From Flavobacterium sp. MDT1-60 (GTDB lineage: Bacteria; Bacteroidota; Bacteroidia; Flavobacteriales; Flavobacteriaceae): a DNA stretch of 64,000 nt. Each line of letters opens with the position of its first letter. The first letter of the stretch is position 1. The translations under genes and the position numbers were made by a program. Shown here in pieces: positions 51,024 to 61,406 of the stretch. The notes beneath the pieces are model-generated. The model searched no databases. It saw nothing but the letters and a program-made list of their open reading frames with translations, and had not been told where the DNA came from. The DNA lies in NCBI RefSeq assembly GCF_014844035.1, contig NZ_CP062159.1:4898001-4962000 (forward strand), written 5' to 3'.

Positions 51024-52755
51024 ATGTTTTATAAAATGAGAATTAAAACCAAATTGAATCTGGGTGTTGGATTGTTATTTTTGATGATCATTATACTTTC
51101 GCTGGTAAGCGGTTACTCTGTTTTTTTGATAAAAGCAGACACAGAGAATATTCTGAAAGCGAATTATAATACGCTGGAATATTCGCGAAATATGATTTTG
51201 TCTTTGGATGAAATTAAAGAAAGTCCAGACACTAAGATTCATATTTTTAAGGAATATCTGGAAAAACAGACGCAAAATGTTACCGAGCCCGGTGAAAAAG
51301 AAGCAACTGCTAAACTTGAAAATGATTTTTCGCTTTTAGAAAAAAACAGTGCAGATGAAACCATAAAAGCGCAAATCAGGCAAGATATTTTTGCCATTAT
51401 GAAACTGAATCTGGACGCCATAAAACAGAAAAGCGATATTGCAAAACATACCGCAGAAAATGCCAATTTATGGATTGCCATTGTGGGAAGTTTGTGCTTT
51501 TTGATTGCTTTTAACTTATTGGTTAATTTACCGAATAACATTGCAAATCCGATTAAGGAAACTAACCCAAAGTATCAAAGAAATTGCGAATAAAAATTAT
51601 TCGGAGCGTGTGCATTTTACCAGCCACAGCGAATATGGAGATTTGGCCAAATCGTTCAATACTATGGCACAGAAACTTCAGGAATACAATGACAGTAATT
51701 TATATAAGTTGTTCTTTGAGAAAAAGCGACTTGAAACGCTCATCAATAACATGAACGACCCTATTATTGGTTTGGATAATGAAGGTATTGTTTTATTTAT
51801 GAATGATGAAGCTTTGAAAATTATCGGAATGAAATTGGAGGATGTTATTGGGAAATCGGCTTCTACTCTAGCCTTGTCAAATGATTTAATTCGTTCTTTG
51901 ATTGTAAAAGAAGAGATCGATTCTCCTAAAAAACAACCGCTTAAAATTTATGCACACGGAAAGGAAAGTTATTTCGAAAAAGAAATTCTAAATATTACGA
52001 TAATTCCAACAGGTGAAGAAAAAGAAATCAATATTGGTGATGTAATTATTCTACGAAATATTACCCTTTTTAAAGAACTTGATTTTGCCAAAACCAATTT
52101 TATTGCAACCGTTTCGCATGAATTAAAAACGCCAATTGCGTCTATAAAACTAAGCCTTCAATTACTTGAAAATGCCAAAACGGGCGATATGAATGACGAC
52201 CAGAAACAATTGGTCGAAAGCATTAAAGATGATAGTCAGAGGTTACTAAAAATTACGGGAGAATTACTGAATTTATCACAATTGGAAACTGGAAATATTC
52301 AGCTGAATATCGAAAAAAGCAATCCACATGAAATTGTAAATTATGCTGTGGAAGCCGTAAAAGTTCAAGCAGATCAAAAGCAGATTAAATTGGTTATTGA
52401 TGCTGATGAAAACCTCGAAGACGTAAAAGCGGACAGCGAAAAAACAGGCTGGGTTCTGATTAATTATTTGTCGAATGCAATCCGATATTCTTCTGAAAAA
52501 AGTACGATTGTCATCCAATTAAAAAAAGAAAACAATCAAATCGTATTTCAGGTTATCGACACCGGAAAAGGAATTGACACAAGATACAAAGACAAAGTTT
52601 TCGATAAATATTTCCAGGTTCCGGGAAGTCAAAAATCCGGAACTGGATTGGGTTTAGCGATTAGCAAGGAATTTATTGAAGCTCAAAACGGAAGTGTTGG
52701 CGTAGAAAGTAATTTGGGATTGGGAAGTACGTTTTGGTTTTCGTTGAAAGTTTAG
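51024..52755 (+). pseudogene. Kdp-locus sensor histidine kinase, frameshifted
   Basis: Two frames form one membrane kinase. The first (51024-51593) has a membrane helix (about 14-35), a four-helix periplasmic domain and a second helix (about 150-172), reaching NIANPIKE. The second (usable from about 51560, to 52755) continues LTQSIKEIANKNYSERVHF (HAMP), then a PAS domain, the phosphoacceptor VSHELKTPIASIKLSL, the N box NYLSNAIRYSSE and GTGLGLAIS. Removing one A from the run at 51559-51561 restores PIKELTQSIKE. It probably partners the KdpD-like sensor. All kinase motifs are intact apart from the indel. Confidence 0.85.
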
Positions 52756-52767
52756 ATCTTAAAATTA

Positions 52768-52920
52768 AAGCTCCGGCGGAGCATAATATTTATAGCCAAT
52801 TTATAGATTCTTTAGTAAAGCTCCAGCAGAGCGACATTCATCGCGATCAAATATGTCACCCGATGGGGTTTATTAAAATGTGATAATAATTTTCTATAAA
52901 TATAACGTCCGCTGGGACTA
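52768..52920 (+). repeat. Chain of short hairpins, copy B
   Basis: GCTCC-GGC-GGAGC, GCTCC-AGC-AGAGC, CCC-GAT-GGGG and GTCC-GCT-GGGAC occur in the same order and spacing as in copy A (42543-42700), with shared spacer words TTTATAG and CTATAAATAT. Copies A and B bracket the whole kdp region. From 52921 to 53070 nothing else was recognised. Confidence 0.75.
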
Positions 52921-53075
52921 TTTTGTTAATTAGTTTGTATTGAGCTTGATTTTTTGAATTTGGTCTTTTCATATTTGAATATTTAGCCAATCTTAACTCA
53001 ACTACTCCATTCAAACACAACTGATTAATATTCGCTTAAGGTTCAATTAATCTAAAAATAGTTAGTTAACACATT

Positions 53076-53104
53076 CGTTATCATTGCAACTTATAACGAT
53101 AACG
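53076..53104. promoter_or_regulatory. Palindromic site upstream of the PAP2 gene
   Basis: CGTTATC (53076-53082) and GATAACG (53098-53104) form an inverted repeat just before the start codon at 53109. It could be an operator or a 5' leader hairpin hiding the ribosome site. Only the symmetry is seen. Confidence 0.4.
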
Positions 53105-53108
53105 AAAG

Positions 53109-53870
53109 ATGTTTTACAAAACGATTTCTCTGGTATTTCTATTCGGGTTCTTTTCTGCCAATGCACAACAAAATGATTCTATTGCTAAAATTGACAGCAC
53201 TTCCAATTCTTTAAAATTCAACTACAAGCAATTAATTATTCCCGCTGTATTGATTGGTTACGGCATAATTGGTCTGGAAAGTGATCAGCTTTTGAGTTTC
53301 AATTCACAGATAAAAGCAGAAGTTACCGAAGATATTGATGAAAAAATCACTATTGATGATTTCTCGCAATATGCCCCCGCAGCCTCTGTTTATGCTTTGA
53401 ATGCTTTTGGTGTAAAAGGCAAGAATAATATGAGAGATCGTTCAGTAATATTTGTGACTTCGTACGCAATTATGGCCACAACCGTTTTGGGTTTAAAATC
53501 GATCGTACATGAAGAACGACCTGATAGAAGTTCAAATAACTCTTTTCCTTCCGGACATACCGCTACAGCTTTTGCCGGAGCCGAGTTTTTATGGCAGGAA
53601 TACAAAGACAAATCGATTTGGTACGGAATTGCCGGTTACGCCGTAGCAACCGGAACCGGGCTTTTCAGAATTTACAACAACCGTCATTGGCTAACCGATG
53701 TCGCTGCCGGAGCCGGAATCGGGATTTTAAGTACCAAAATCGCATATTGGATGAATCCGTATATTACCAAAAAAATATTCAAATCGTCTTCTGAAAATAA
53801 ATCGACTTCTATGATAATGCCTTTTTATAATGGTCAGCAATATGGGTTGGGATTTGTGAAAGTATTTTGA
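53109..53870 (+). CDS. PAP2 family phosphatase, exported
   Basis: This 253-residue protein has a signal peptide (about 1-20, FSANAQQ) and the three PAP2 motifs: KSIVHEERP (KxxxxxxRP), SFPSGHTAT (PSGH) and RIYNNRHWLTDV (the His-x-x-x-Asp part). It is expected to dephosphorylate lipid pyrophosphates or related substrates on the periplasmic side. It has hydrophobic segments flanking the motifs. It is a single-gene unit. Confidence 0.92.
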   Translation: MFYKTISLVFLFGFFSANAQQNDSIAKIDSTSNSLKFNYKQLIIPAVLIGYGIIGLESDQLLSFNSQIKAEVTEDIDEKITIDDFSQYAPAASVYALNAFGVKGKNNMRDRSVIFVTSYAIMATTVLGLKSIVHEERPDRSSNNSFPSGHTATAFAGAEFLWQEYKDKSIWYGIAGYAVATGTGLFRIYNNRHWLTDVAAGAGIGILSTKIAYWMNPYITKKIFKSSSENKSTSMIMPFYNGQQYGLGFVKVF

Positions 53871-53923
53871 TCTTTTGCCACAGATTGAGAGGATTAAAAG
53901 GATTTTTTGAATGGTGTAGTTTG

Positions 53924-54008
53924 TTTGCCACGAATTACACAAATTTTTACAAATTTATTCAAAATGTGATCAATATAATTCGTGCAAATTTGTGTAATTC
54001 GTGGCAAA
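53924..54008. repeat. Perfect 23-bp inverted repeat
   Basis: TTTGCCACGAATTACACAAA (arm 53924-53946) pairs perfectly with its complement at 53986-54008. The words GCCACGAATTACACAAAT recur widely in Bacteroidota genomes as far as I recall. It lies between convergent genes and could serve as a bidirectional terminator. Confidence 0.7.
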
Positions 54009-54014
54009 ACCTTT

Positions 54015-54788
54015 TTACGTATTCGAAGTATTATTCTTAATCTCCATAACCTCTCTTTTTACTTCCAAAAGCAAATCTTTCATACTTTGCGATTCTGTCT
54101 GTTCATGACGTCTATCGCTTCGTCCGATATTGCATTCGTATTCCCAGATTTCTAAAATATCAGACGCTTTCACTTCATAATTCGGATAAAAACGATTGTC
54201 TGATTCTAAAACCAAAGCATTTTTTTTGTTTTTATTGAGACGTTTGTAAACCATTCCTTCATTTTTAGTAATCAGGATATAAGTTTTGCCGTCCATTACC
54301 TCGCCCAGCCTTTCTACATAACGTCCAATAATAATGGAACCGTCTTCGTGGGGCGGCATTGAATCGCCTTCTACAGGAAAACCTCTGTGCTTGCCTGGCC
54401 CTAAAAATGGAAGCGAAACCTGTTGTAAACTTTCGATATATTCCGGATCGGCATATCCGTTTAGGTAGCCTGCTTTTGCTTTTTGGCTTACAATTTCTAT
54501 AAAATTTTCGCCGAATTTATCAACTTGTATGGGCAAAATAAGTCGGTTTCCTTCTAATTTTATTAAATTTTCTACATCTATTTTGCGTATATCGACAGAC
54601 AGTATCAAGTCAATACTCATGTGAAAATATAAAGCAATCTGCTTTAAAATATCATACGGTGCTTCTGAAGTTCCGTCTTCGTATTTAACGTATCTACCTC
54701 GGGTAATCTTTAGGTTTTCAGCTAATTTCTCTTGTGATATTTTATGCTTAACCCTCAATGCTCTGATATTGTCTGAAAATAAGGACAT
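54015..54788 (-). CDS. LexA-like repressor (XRE helix-turn-helix plus S24 peptidase)
   Basis: This 257-residue repressor starts at the ATG at 54788 (MSLFSDNIRALRVKHKISQE). The in-frame extension to 54893 runs into the dinB start and lacks domains. An XRE helix-turn-helix covers about 5-62, followed by an AKAG cleavage-like site (AKAGYLNGY) and the S24 serine-lysine dyad (Ser in PVEGDSMPP, Lys in EGMVYKRL). In this family RecA-stimulated self-cleavage lifts repression after DNA damage. It is divergent from dinB, with an inverted repeat between. Confidence 0.9.
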   Translation of the reverse strand: MSLFSDNIRALRVKHKISQEKLAENLKITRGRYVKYEDGTSEAPYDILKQIALYFHMSIDLILSVDIRKIDVENLIKLEGNRLILPIQVDKFGENFIEIVSQKAKAGYLNGYADPEYIESLQQVSLPFLGPGKHRGFPVEGDSMPPHEDGSIIIGRYVERLGEVMDGKTYILITKNEGMVYKRLNKNKKNALVLESDNRFYPNYEVKASDILEIWEYECNIGRSDRRHEQTESQSMKDLLLEVKREVMEIKNNTSNT

Positions 54789-54840
54789 AATTATTTTGTT
54801 ATAATTTGGAACATCAAATATACAAAAAAATGTTATTATC

Positions 54841-54860
54841 TGTACTAATTTTGTTGTACA
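54841..54860. promoter_or_regulatory. Probable operator of the LexA-like repressor, overlapping a -7 box
   Basis: TGTAC-N10-GTACA is an inverted repeat in the gap between the divergent repressor and dinB genes. The Bacteroidota -7 element TAATTTTG (54846-54853, plus strand) sits inside it, so binding would block dinB transcription. Its role as the repressor's site is inferred from symmetry and position. Confidence 0.6.
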
Positions 54861-54872
54861 AAAACAAAGGAA

Positions 54873-56054
54873 ATGGCAAGGGCGATTGTACACATGGATT
54901 TGGATACCTTTTTTGTATCCTGCGAAAGGCTAACTAATTCAGAATTAAGAGGCAAACCTCTAATTATTGGTGGTGGCGATCGCGGTGTTGTAGCCTCTTG
55001 TTCTTATGAAGCCCGACGCTTTGGAGTGCGCTCTGCGATGCCTATTCATATGGCGATGAAACTTTGTCCCGATGCCAAAGTAATGAAAGGCGATATGGAA
55101 TTATATTCAAAATTATCGCATGATGTTACCCATGTTCTTCAGGAAAAAGCTCCTGTATTGGAGAAAGCCAGCATCGACGAATTCTATCTTGATATTACCG
55201 GAATGGATAAATTTCACGGAAGTTATAAATGGACGAATGAACTGGCACAATCTGTAATTAAAGAAACCGGATTACCGATTAGTTTTTCATTATCCATCAA
55301 TAAAACCGTTTCTAAAATTGCTACGGGCGAAGGCAAACCAATAGGTAATTTACAAATTCCTGAAAACGATGTACAAGCATTTTTAAATCCGTTGTCGATT
55401 CAAAAAATTCCTATGGTTGGAGCTGTTACTTTTCAGCTTTTATCCCGAATTGGAGTCCGTAAAATTCAAACTTTATCTGAAATGCCTCCTGAAGTTTTAC
55501 AGCAGATGATTGGCAAAAATGGATTGGATATTTGGAAAAAAGCCAACGGAATCGATAACACTCCCGTAGAACCTTACACCGAAAGAAAATCAATTTCTAC
55601 TGAACATACTTTTTCTCAGGACACAATAGACATCGAAAAACTCAAAAGAATACTCATAGGAATGGTCGAAAAACTGGCTTTCCAACTTCGATCAGAACAA
55701 TGGCTAACCTCAACTATTACGGTTAAAATACGCTACGCCAATTTTGATACCGAAACCAAACAATGCAAAATTGCATACACCTCAGCAGATCATATTCTGA
55801 CCAAAAATGTAATGGAGCTTTTTGAAAAAGTGTACCAACGCCGAATGCGATTGCGTTTGATTGGTATTCGTTTTAGCGGATTGGTTCGCGGTACGTATCA
55901 AATTGATCTTTTTGAGGATACCGAAGAAATGCTTTCACTTTATGCCGCGATGGATAAAATGAAAAGCCGTTATGGTTTTGATGCCGTAATGCGTTGTGCC
56001 GGAGCTCATTTTAAACCGAATAATAAAGACGAAATCTTAAAACGCATCAAATAA
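54873..56054 (+). CDS. dinB: DNA polymerase IV (Y-family, DinB)
   Basis: This 393-residue translesion polymerase has the Y-family catalytic motifs VHMDLDTFFVSCE, ASCSYEARRFGVRSAMP and the catalytic pair in LEKASIDEFYLDIT. The little-finger region extends to about 350. It synthesises across damaged bases with low fidelity. It begins 85 bases from the repressor and is followed after three bases by the DnaE gene, so the two polymerases form one unit. Confidence 0.95.
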   Translation: MARAIVHMDLDTFFVSCERLTNSELRGKPLIIGGGDRGVVASCSYEARRFGVRSAMPIHMAMKLCPDAKVMKGDMELYSKLSHDVTHVLQEKAPVLEKASIDEFYLDITGMDKFHGSYKWTNELAQSVIKETGLPISFSLSINKTVSKIATGEGKPIGNLQIPENDVQAFLNPLSIQKIPMVGAVTFQLLSRIGVRKIQTLSEMPPEVLQQMIGKNGLDIWKKANGIDNTPVEPYTERKSISTEHTFSQDTIDIEKLKRILIGMVEKLAFQLRSEQWLTSTITVKIRYANFDTETKQCKIAYTSADHILTKNVMELFEKVYQRRMRLRLIGIRFSGLVRGTYQIDLFEDTEEMLSLYAAMDKMKSRYGFDAVMRCAGAHFKPNNKDEILKRIK

Positions 56055-56057
56055 ATC

Positions 56058-59000
56058 ATGTATCTCAACTGTCATTCCTATCATTCATTACGCTACGGCA
56101 CAATTCCACTTAAGGAATTAGTTGACGATGCTGTTTTGTATGGCGTAAAAGCAATGGCACTGACAGATATTAATACCGTTACGGGAATTTATGATTTTAT
56201 AAGAGAATGTGATAAAGTCGGAATCAAACCTTTAGTTGGAATGGAGTTTCGTTGCAATCATCAATTCCGATATATTGGTTTAGCTAAAAATGCAAACGGA
56301 CTTGGTGAAATGAATCGGTTTTTAACGAAACACAATTTCAGTGGAGAACCTTTACCGTTAATTGCTCCCGAATTCAAATCGGTTTATGTTGTTTATACCT
56401 TAGAAAATGCTCCGAAAACGCTTCGTGAAAATGAATTTATCGGAATTCGGTCAGATGAAGTTTCAAAGCTTTTTACATCGGAGCATAAAAACAAAATGAA
56501 TAAAATGGTTGTATTTCAACCGGTAACTTTTAAAACTAAAAAGGAATTTAATCTGCATAAAATTCTGCGTGCAATTGATACCAATATTATTCTTTCGAAG
56601 CTTACAGAAACCGATTATTGCAGAACTTCTGAAAAAATGTTGCCTTTAGAATCGCTTTTGCCTTTCTATGAAAATTACCCGGAAATTATCGTCAACACAC
56701 AGAAAATAATTGATTCTTGCGATTTCCAATATGATTTTACAACTCCAAAAAATAAAAAGTTTTTTACTGAAAATCGTGAAAACGATATAAAAAAACTGAC
56801 CGAATTAGCCTATGAAGGCTTGATTTGGCGTTATGGTGAGAATCACGAACTGGCAAAAAAGCGTGTCGAAAAAGAACTCAAAGTCATTGATGAATTAGAA
56901 TTCAGCGGTTATTTTTTAATTACCTGGGATATTACCCGATACAGCACAAGTAAGGGATTTATGCACATTGGCCGAGGAAGCGGTGCCAACAGTATTATCG
57001 CTTATTGTCTGGGAATTACAGATATCTGTCCACTGGAATTAGATTTATATTTTGAGCGTTTTTTAAATTTAAATAGAAAGAGCCCACCCGATTTTGATAT
57101 TGATTGGAGCTGGAAAGAACGCAATACGATTTTAGAATATATATTTGATAAATACGGTCGTGATCATGTTGCCTTTTGTGGAACTAATGTCGAATTTAAA
57201 CACCGATCTATTTTTAGAGAAGTTGGAAAAGTGTTTGGCCTTCCGAAAGAAGAATTAGATATGCTCGCCAAAAATCCGAAACAGCTACACGAAACCAATT
57301 CTATTGTAAAACTGGTTCAGAAATATGGTGATATGATTGGAAAATATCCAAACCAACGTAGTATGCACGCTTGTGGAATTATTATTTCTGAAGAACCCAT
57401 TACCAATTATACGCCTTTAGAAATGCCTCCAAAAGGTTTTCCAATTGTACTTTTTGATATGCATATCGCTGAAGAAATTGGTTTTGAGAAATTCGATATT
57501 CTGAGTCAGCGTGGGATTGGTCATATTGACGACAGCGTAAAACTGATCGAGAAAAACAGAGGAATTAAAGTGGACATTCGTAACACTTCCATTTCTAAAG
57601 ATGAAGCCGTATGCAATGTTCATTTGGCGCAAGGCAAAACTATTGGCTGTTTTTATATCGAAAGTCCTGCCATGCGTGGTTTATTACGCCGATTGAATTG
57701 TGATAATTATAAAATTCTGGTTGCTGCATCTTCAATCATTCGTCCCGGCGTAGCACAATCCGGAATGATGAAAGAATATATTTTTAGACATAATAATCCG
57801 GATCAATTCGAGTATTTTCATGAAGCCTTCAAAGAACATCTTGGCGAAACGTATGGCATTATGGTCTATCAGGAAGATGTTATCAAAATTGCTCAGCATT
57901 ACGGGGGAGTTCCTGCTGCAGATGGCGATATCCTGCGTCGCGCCATGTCGGGAAAAGGACGTTCCAAGGAAGCTTTACAAAAAGTAAAAGATAATTTCTT
58001 TGCGTCTTGTGCCAGAAAAGGACATCCTGAAGCACTGAGTCAGGAAATTTACCGCCAGATTGAATCGTTTGCCGGATTTTCATTCTGCAAAGCACACTCG
58101 GCTTCTTATGCTGTTGAAAGTTATCAGAGTTTGTATCTCAAAATTAATTATCCTGTTGAGTTTATAGTGGCGGTCATCAACAATCAGGGCGGATTTTACC
58201 GAACTGAAGTTTATGTCCATGAAGCACGCATGTCTGGTGGCACAATTCTTAATCCGTGTGTGAATAAAAGCGAATATCAAACTACGGTTTATGGAAATGA
58301 TATTTATTTGGGCTTTATGCATTTGCAGGGTTTAGAATCGAAAATCGTTCAGTTAATTGAATCAGATCGGGAGAAAAACGGTGCTTTTCTTTCTTTGGAG
58401 GATTTCATCAATCGTATTCCGATTGGGATTGAAAGCATTAAAATTCTAATTTTTATTGATGCTTTTCGATTTACAGGAAAAACTAAAAATCAGCTTTTAG
58501 TGATTGCGAGTTTGCTTTTAAACAATTTCAAACCCGAAAACAAAAGTTTAATGCTCTTGCAGGAACCTGTTAAAGAATACAAACTTCCAACGTTGGAACG
58601 TTCTGTTTTTGAAGATGCTTTTGATGAAATTGAATTGTTGAGTTTTCCTGTTTCCTGTACTGTTTTTGATTTGCTTCAGATTAAATACCGTGGCGATATT
58701 ATGGCTAAGGATTTAGTGGCGCATCATAAAAAAACAGGTTCGGATGCTCGCGTATTTAATCTCCAGAAAACAAGTTCCGACCAAAAAAGGCAACATGTAT
58801 TTCGGAACCTGGATCGATCACGAAGGCACTTATTTTGATACCGCGCATTTTCCTGATTGTCTGGCGCAATATCCTTTTCAGGGCGGGGGCTGTTACTTGC
58901 TTTTAGGAAATGTCGAAGTCGATTATCATTTCCCTACAATTACTATTATCAAGATGGCTAAAATGCCTTTTATTCCGGATCCGCGGTATATGGATGCCAA

Positions 59001-59106
59001 GGATCAGTTTAAAACACAGCGTCAGATTAAAGAAGATGTGAGTCCAACGCATCGGGAACCGTATCCCCAGGGACATGAAATCAACTTACCAAATGACACC
59101 GAATGA
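56058..59106 (+). pseudogene. DNA polymerase III alpha-type polymerase (DnaE family), frameshifted near the C-terminus
   Basis: The first frame (56058-58838) gives a PHP domain (NCHSYHSLRYG) and the C-family polymerase core (IGRGSGANSIIAYCLGITD, catalytic PDFDIDWSWKER, SMHACGIIISEEP, GIMVYQEDVIKIA, FSFCKAHSASYA). The C-terminal OB-fold region (MLAYLISRKQVPTKKGNMYFGTWIDHEG onward, broken after 20 residues here) is in another frame ending at 59106. Removing one G at 58737-58738 would join them as KKTVRMLAYLISRK. The repaired length is about 1015 residues. The dinB linkage resembles the DnaE2-type mutagenesis cassettes. Confidence 0.85.
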
Positions 59107-59171
59107 AATTTCAAAAATAACCACCGATGATTTTACAAGAACAAAAAGAGGTTTTGCGTTATAGTAAAGAG

Positions 59172-60551
59172 ATGAAAAAGCAGGAATATGCCATAGTAGA
59201 TATCGAAACCACAGGTGGAAACGCCAGTGGCAGCCGCATTACAGAAATTGCCATAATCATACATGACGGCGAAAATGTAATCGACCGCTTCGAAACGCTT
59301 GTTAATCCGGAAAAGGAAATTCCTCTTTCTATTTTTGGATTAACGGGTATTAATAATGCAATGGTTGCGAATGCACCCATTTTCGATGCTATTTCAGAGA
59401 AAGTACTTGAAATGCTAACCGACCGTATTTTTGTTGCCCATAATGTCAACTTCGATTATTCATTTGTGCGTCATCAGCTCGAGCAGGCGGGATTCAAATG
59501 GACTGCAAGAAAATTGTGCACCGTACGCGCCGCAAGAAAAATTAAACCAGGGTTGTCCTCTTACAGCTTAGGAAAACTTTGCTATTCGCTGGACATACCT
59601 TTAGAGAACCAACATCGGGCTGGCGGAGATGCAGATGCTACCGCAATATTGTTTTCCCGATTACTCGAATGGGACGCTGAAGGCGAGATAGCAAAAATGG
59701 TCAAGATGACTTCACAAGATCAGCGTTTACCCCCTAATCTGCCTCCGGAAGATTTTAATAATTTACCCGAAAAACCAGGTGTATATTATTTTTATAATCA
59801 GCAAAAAAAGGTAGTGTATGTGGGAAAAGCAATCAACTTAAAAAAACGTGTAGCTTCTCATTTTAGCGGTCATAAAATCAATCCGCAAAGACAGCATTTT
59901 TTGAGGGATATTCACGGGATTTCCTTTGAAGTCTGTGCCACTGAATTAATGGCGCTTTTATTGGAATGTACCGAAATAAAACAGCTTTGGCCAACCTACA
60001 ACAGAGCCTTAAAACGTTTTGAAGCAAAATTTGGCATTTATCAATATGAAGCAAGAAACGGATACAAATATCTGGCCGTTGGAAAACTAAGCAAATTTCA
60101 GACTTGTATCCATGAATTTAATAGTTTGTATAATGCTATAGATTTGCTGAGAAGTCTGGCGGAGCAATTTGAAATTGATCAGAGATTCTGCAAATATTCC
60201 CGACCTGAAGAAGGAGAATTTTTTCAAAATAATGAAGTCAAAAGTCTGCCGGATGTTTTGCTTCACAACGAGCAAGTCGACAATGCAATTGATTTTCTAT
60301 TAAGCAACAGGCCTAGTTTTGCCATTATAGATAAAGGCAGGTCAAAAGAGGAACGCAGCTGTATTTGGATTGAAAACGGGCACTTTTATGGGATGGGTTA
60401 TATTCCGTCAGATGTTGCGATTACTGATCCATCAGAAGTAAAAAACTTTGTTACACCTTACAAAAGCAATCAATACATGGTGCAATTAATTTTTGCTTAC
60501 GCAGAAAAATATCCGGGTAAAGTATTCTTTAACAAGCAGTTTCTAAAATAA
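59172..60551 (+). CDS. DnaQ-like exonuclease fused to a GIY-YIG endonuclease domain
   Basis: This nuclease of about 459 residues starts at the ATG at 59172 (MKKQEYAIVDIETTGG). An upstream ATG at 59127 would add 15 residues without homology. The DEDDh exonuclease (about 5-170) has DIETTG, HNVNFDYSFVRHQ and HRAGGDADATA. The GIY-YIG domain follows (about 197-280, PGVYYFYNQQKKVVYVGKA and later residues), as in Cho/UvrC N-termini, with a further C-terminal region. It lies 65 bases after the DnaE frame, fitting a repair or proofreading role. Confidence 0.9.
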   Translation: MKKQEYAIVDIETTGGNASGSRITEIAIIIHDGENVIDRFETLVNPEKEIPLSIFGLTGINNAMVANAPIFDAISEKVLEMLTDRIFVAHNVNFDYSFVRHQLEQAGFKWTARKLCTVRAARKIKPGLSSYSLGKLCYSLDIPLENQHRAGGDADATAILFSRLLEWDAEGEIAKMVKMTSQDQRLPPNLPPEDFNNLPEKPGVYYFYNQQKKVVYVGKAINLKKRVASHFSGHKINPQRQHFLRDIHGISFEVCATELMALLLECTEIKQLWPTYNRALKRFEAKFGIYQYEARNGYKYLAVGKLSKFQTCIHEFNSLYNAIDLLRSLAEQFEIDQRFCKYSRPEEGEFFQNNEVKSLPDVLLHNEQVDNAIDFLLSNRPSFAIIDKGRSKEERSCIWIENGHFYGMGYIPSDVAITDPSEVKNFVTPYKSNQYMVQLIFAYAEKYPGKVFFNKQFLK

Positions 60552-60621
60552 AAACACAAGCCACATCTCATTAAATGCTTAATAATCAGTAAATTTAAGA
60601 ATAGAATTAATTAAATGTACC

Positions 60622-61398
60622 ATGAAAATAGCAACATATAACGTAAACGGAGTCAACGGACGCTTAAATGTTTTATTACGCTGGCTTGAAGAAGCAGTTC
60701 CGGATATTGTCTGTCTACAGGAATTAAAAGCACCGCAGGATAATTTCCCGCTTAAAGCGATTAACGATGCAGGCTACAATGCTATTTGGCACGGACAAAA
60801 ACAATGGAATGGCGTTGCTATTCTCGCACGTAATATGGAAATTGAAGAAGTAACCCGAATTCTTCCGGGAGATGATGAAGATATTCAAAGCCGTTATATT
60901 GAAGCTTTGATTAATGGAATTGTAATCACCTGTCTTTATCTCCCAAACGGAAATCCTGCTCCAGGACCTAAATTCGAATACAAATTAAAATGGTTTGATC
61001 GTCTGGCGCATCGTGCTGAAACCTTATTGAGTTTAAAAACTCCTGTAATACTTGTTGGAGATTATAATGTGATGCCAACGGAATTGGATGTTTATAAACC
61101 TGAAAAATGGGTAAAAGATGCTCTTTTCAGGCCAGAAGTACGAGAAGCTTTTAAAAATATCGTTTCGCAAGGATGGACAGATGCGATTAGAAAACTATAT
61201 CCTGATGAGAAAATTTACACCTTTTGGGATTATTTTCGAAATGCTTATCAGCGAGATGCAGGGCTTAGAATTGATCATTTTTTACTCAGTCCGCAAATAG
61301 CAAAAGTATTACGCTCCGGCGGCGTCGACCGTCATGTGCGAGGCTGGGAAAAAACAAGTGATCATGCGCCAGTATGGATTGAAATTGACAAAAAATAA
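60622..61398 (+). CDS. xth: Exodeoxyribonuclease III
   Basis: This 258-residue AP endonuclease/3' exonuclease has the family motifs ATYNVNGVNGR, VCLQELKAP (metal-binding Glu), VGDYNVMP (Asp/Asn), LRIDHFLLS and TSDHAPVWIEI (catalytic His). It acts in base-excision repair. It is eight bases upstream of the AlkB gene and follows the nuclease gene after 70 bases. Confidence 0.95.
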   Translation: MKIATYNVNGVNGRLNVLLRWLEEAVPDIVCLQELKAPQDNFPLKAINDAGYNAIWHGQKQWNGVAILARNMEIEEVTRILPGDDEDIQSRYIEALINGIVITCLYLPNGNPAPGPKFEYKLKWFDRLAHRAETLLSLKTPVILVGDYNVMPTELDVYKPEKWVKDALFRPEVREAFKNIVSQGWTDAIRKLYPDEKIYTFWDYFRNAYQRDAGLRIDHFLLSPQIAKVLRSGGVDRHVRGWEKTSDHAPVWIEIDKK

Positions 61399-61406
61399 AT
61401 GGAAAA

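Noticed and set aside
51024..52755. Reading the two kinase frames as two separate functional genes
   Set aside because: They overlap and split inside the HAMP region, and one base restores a single normal kinase.
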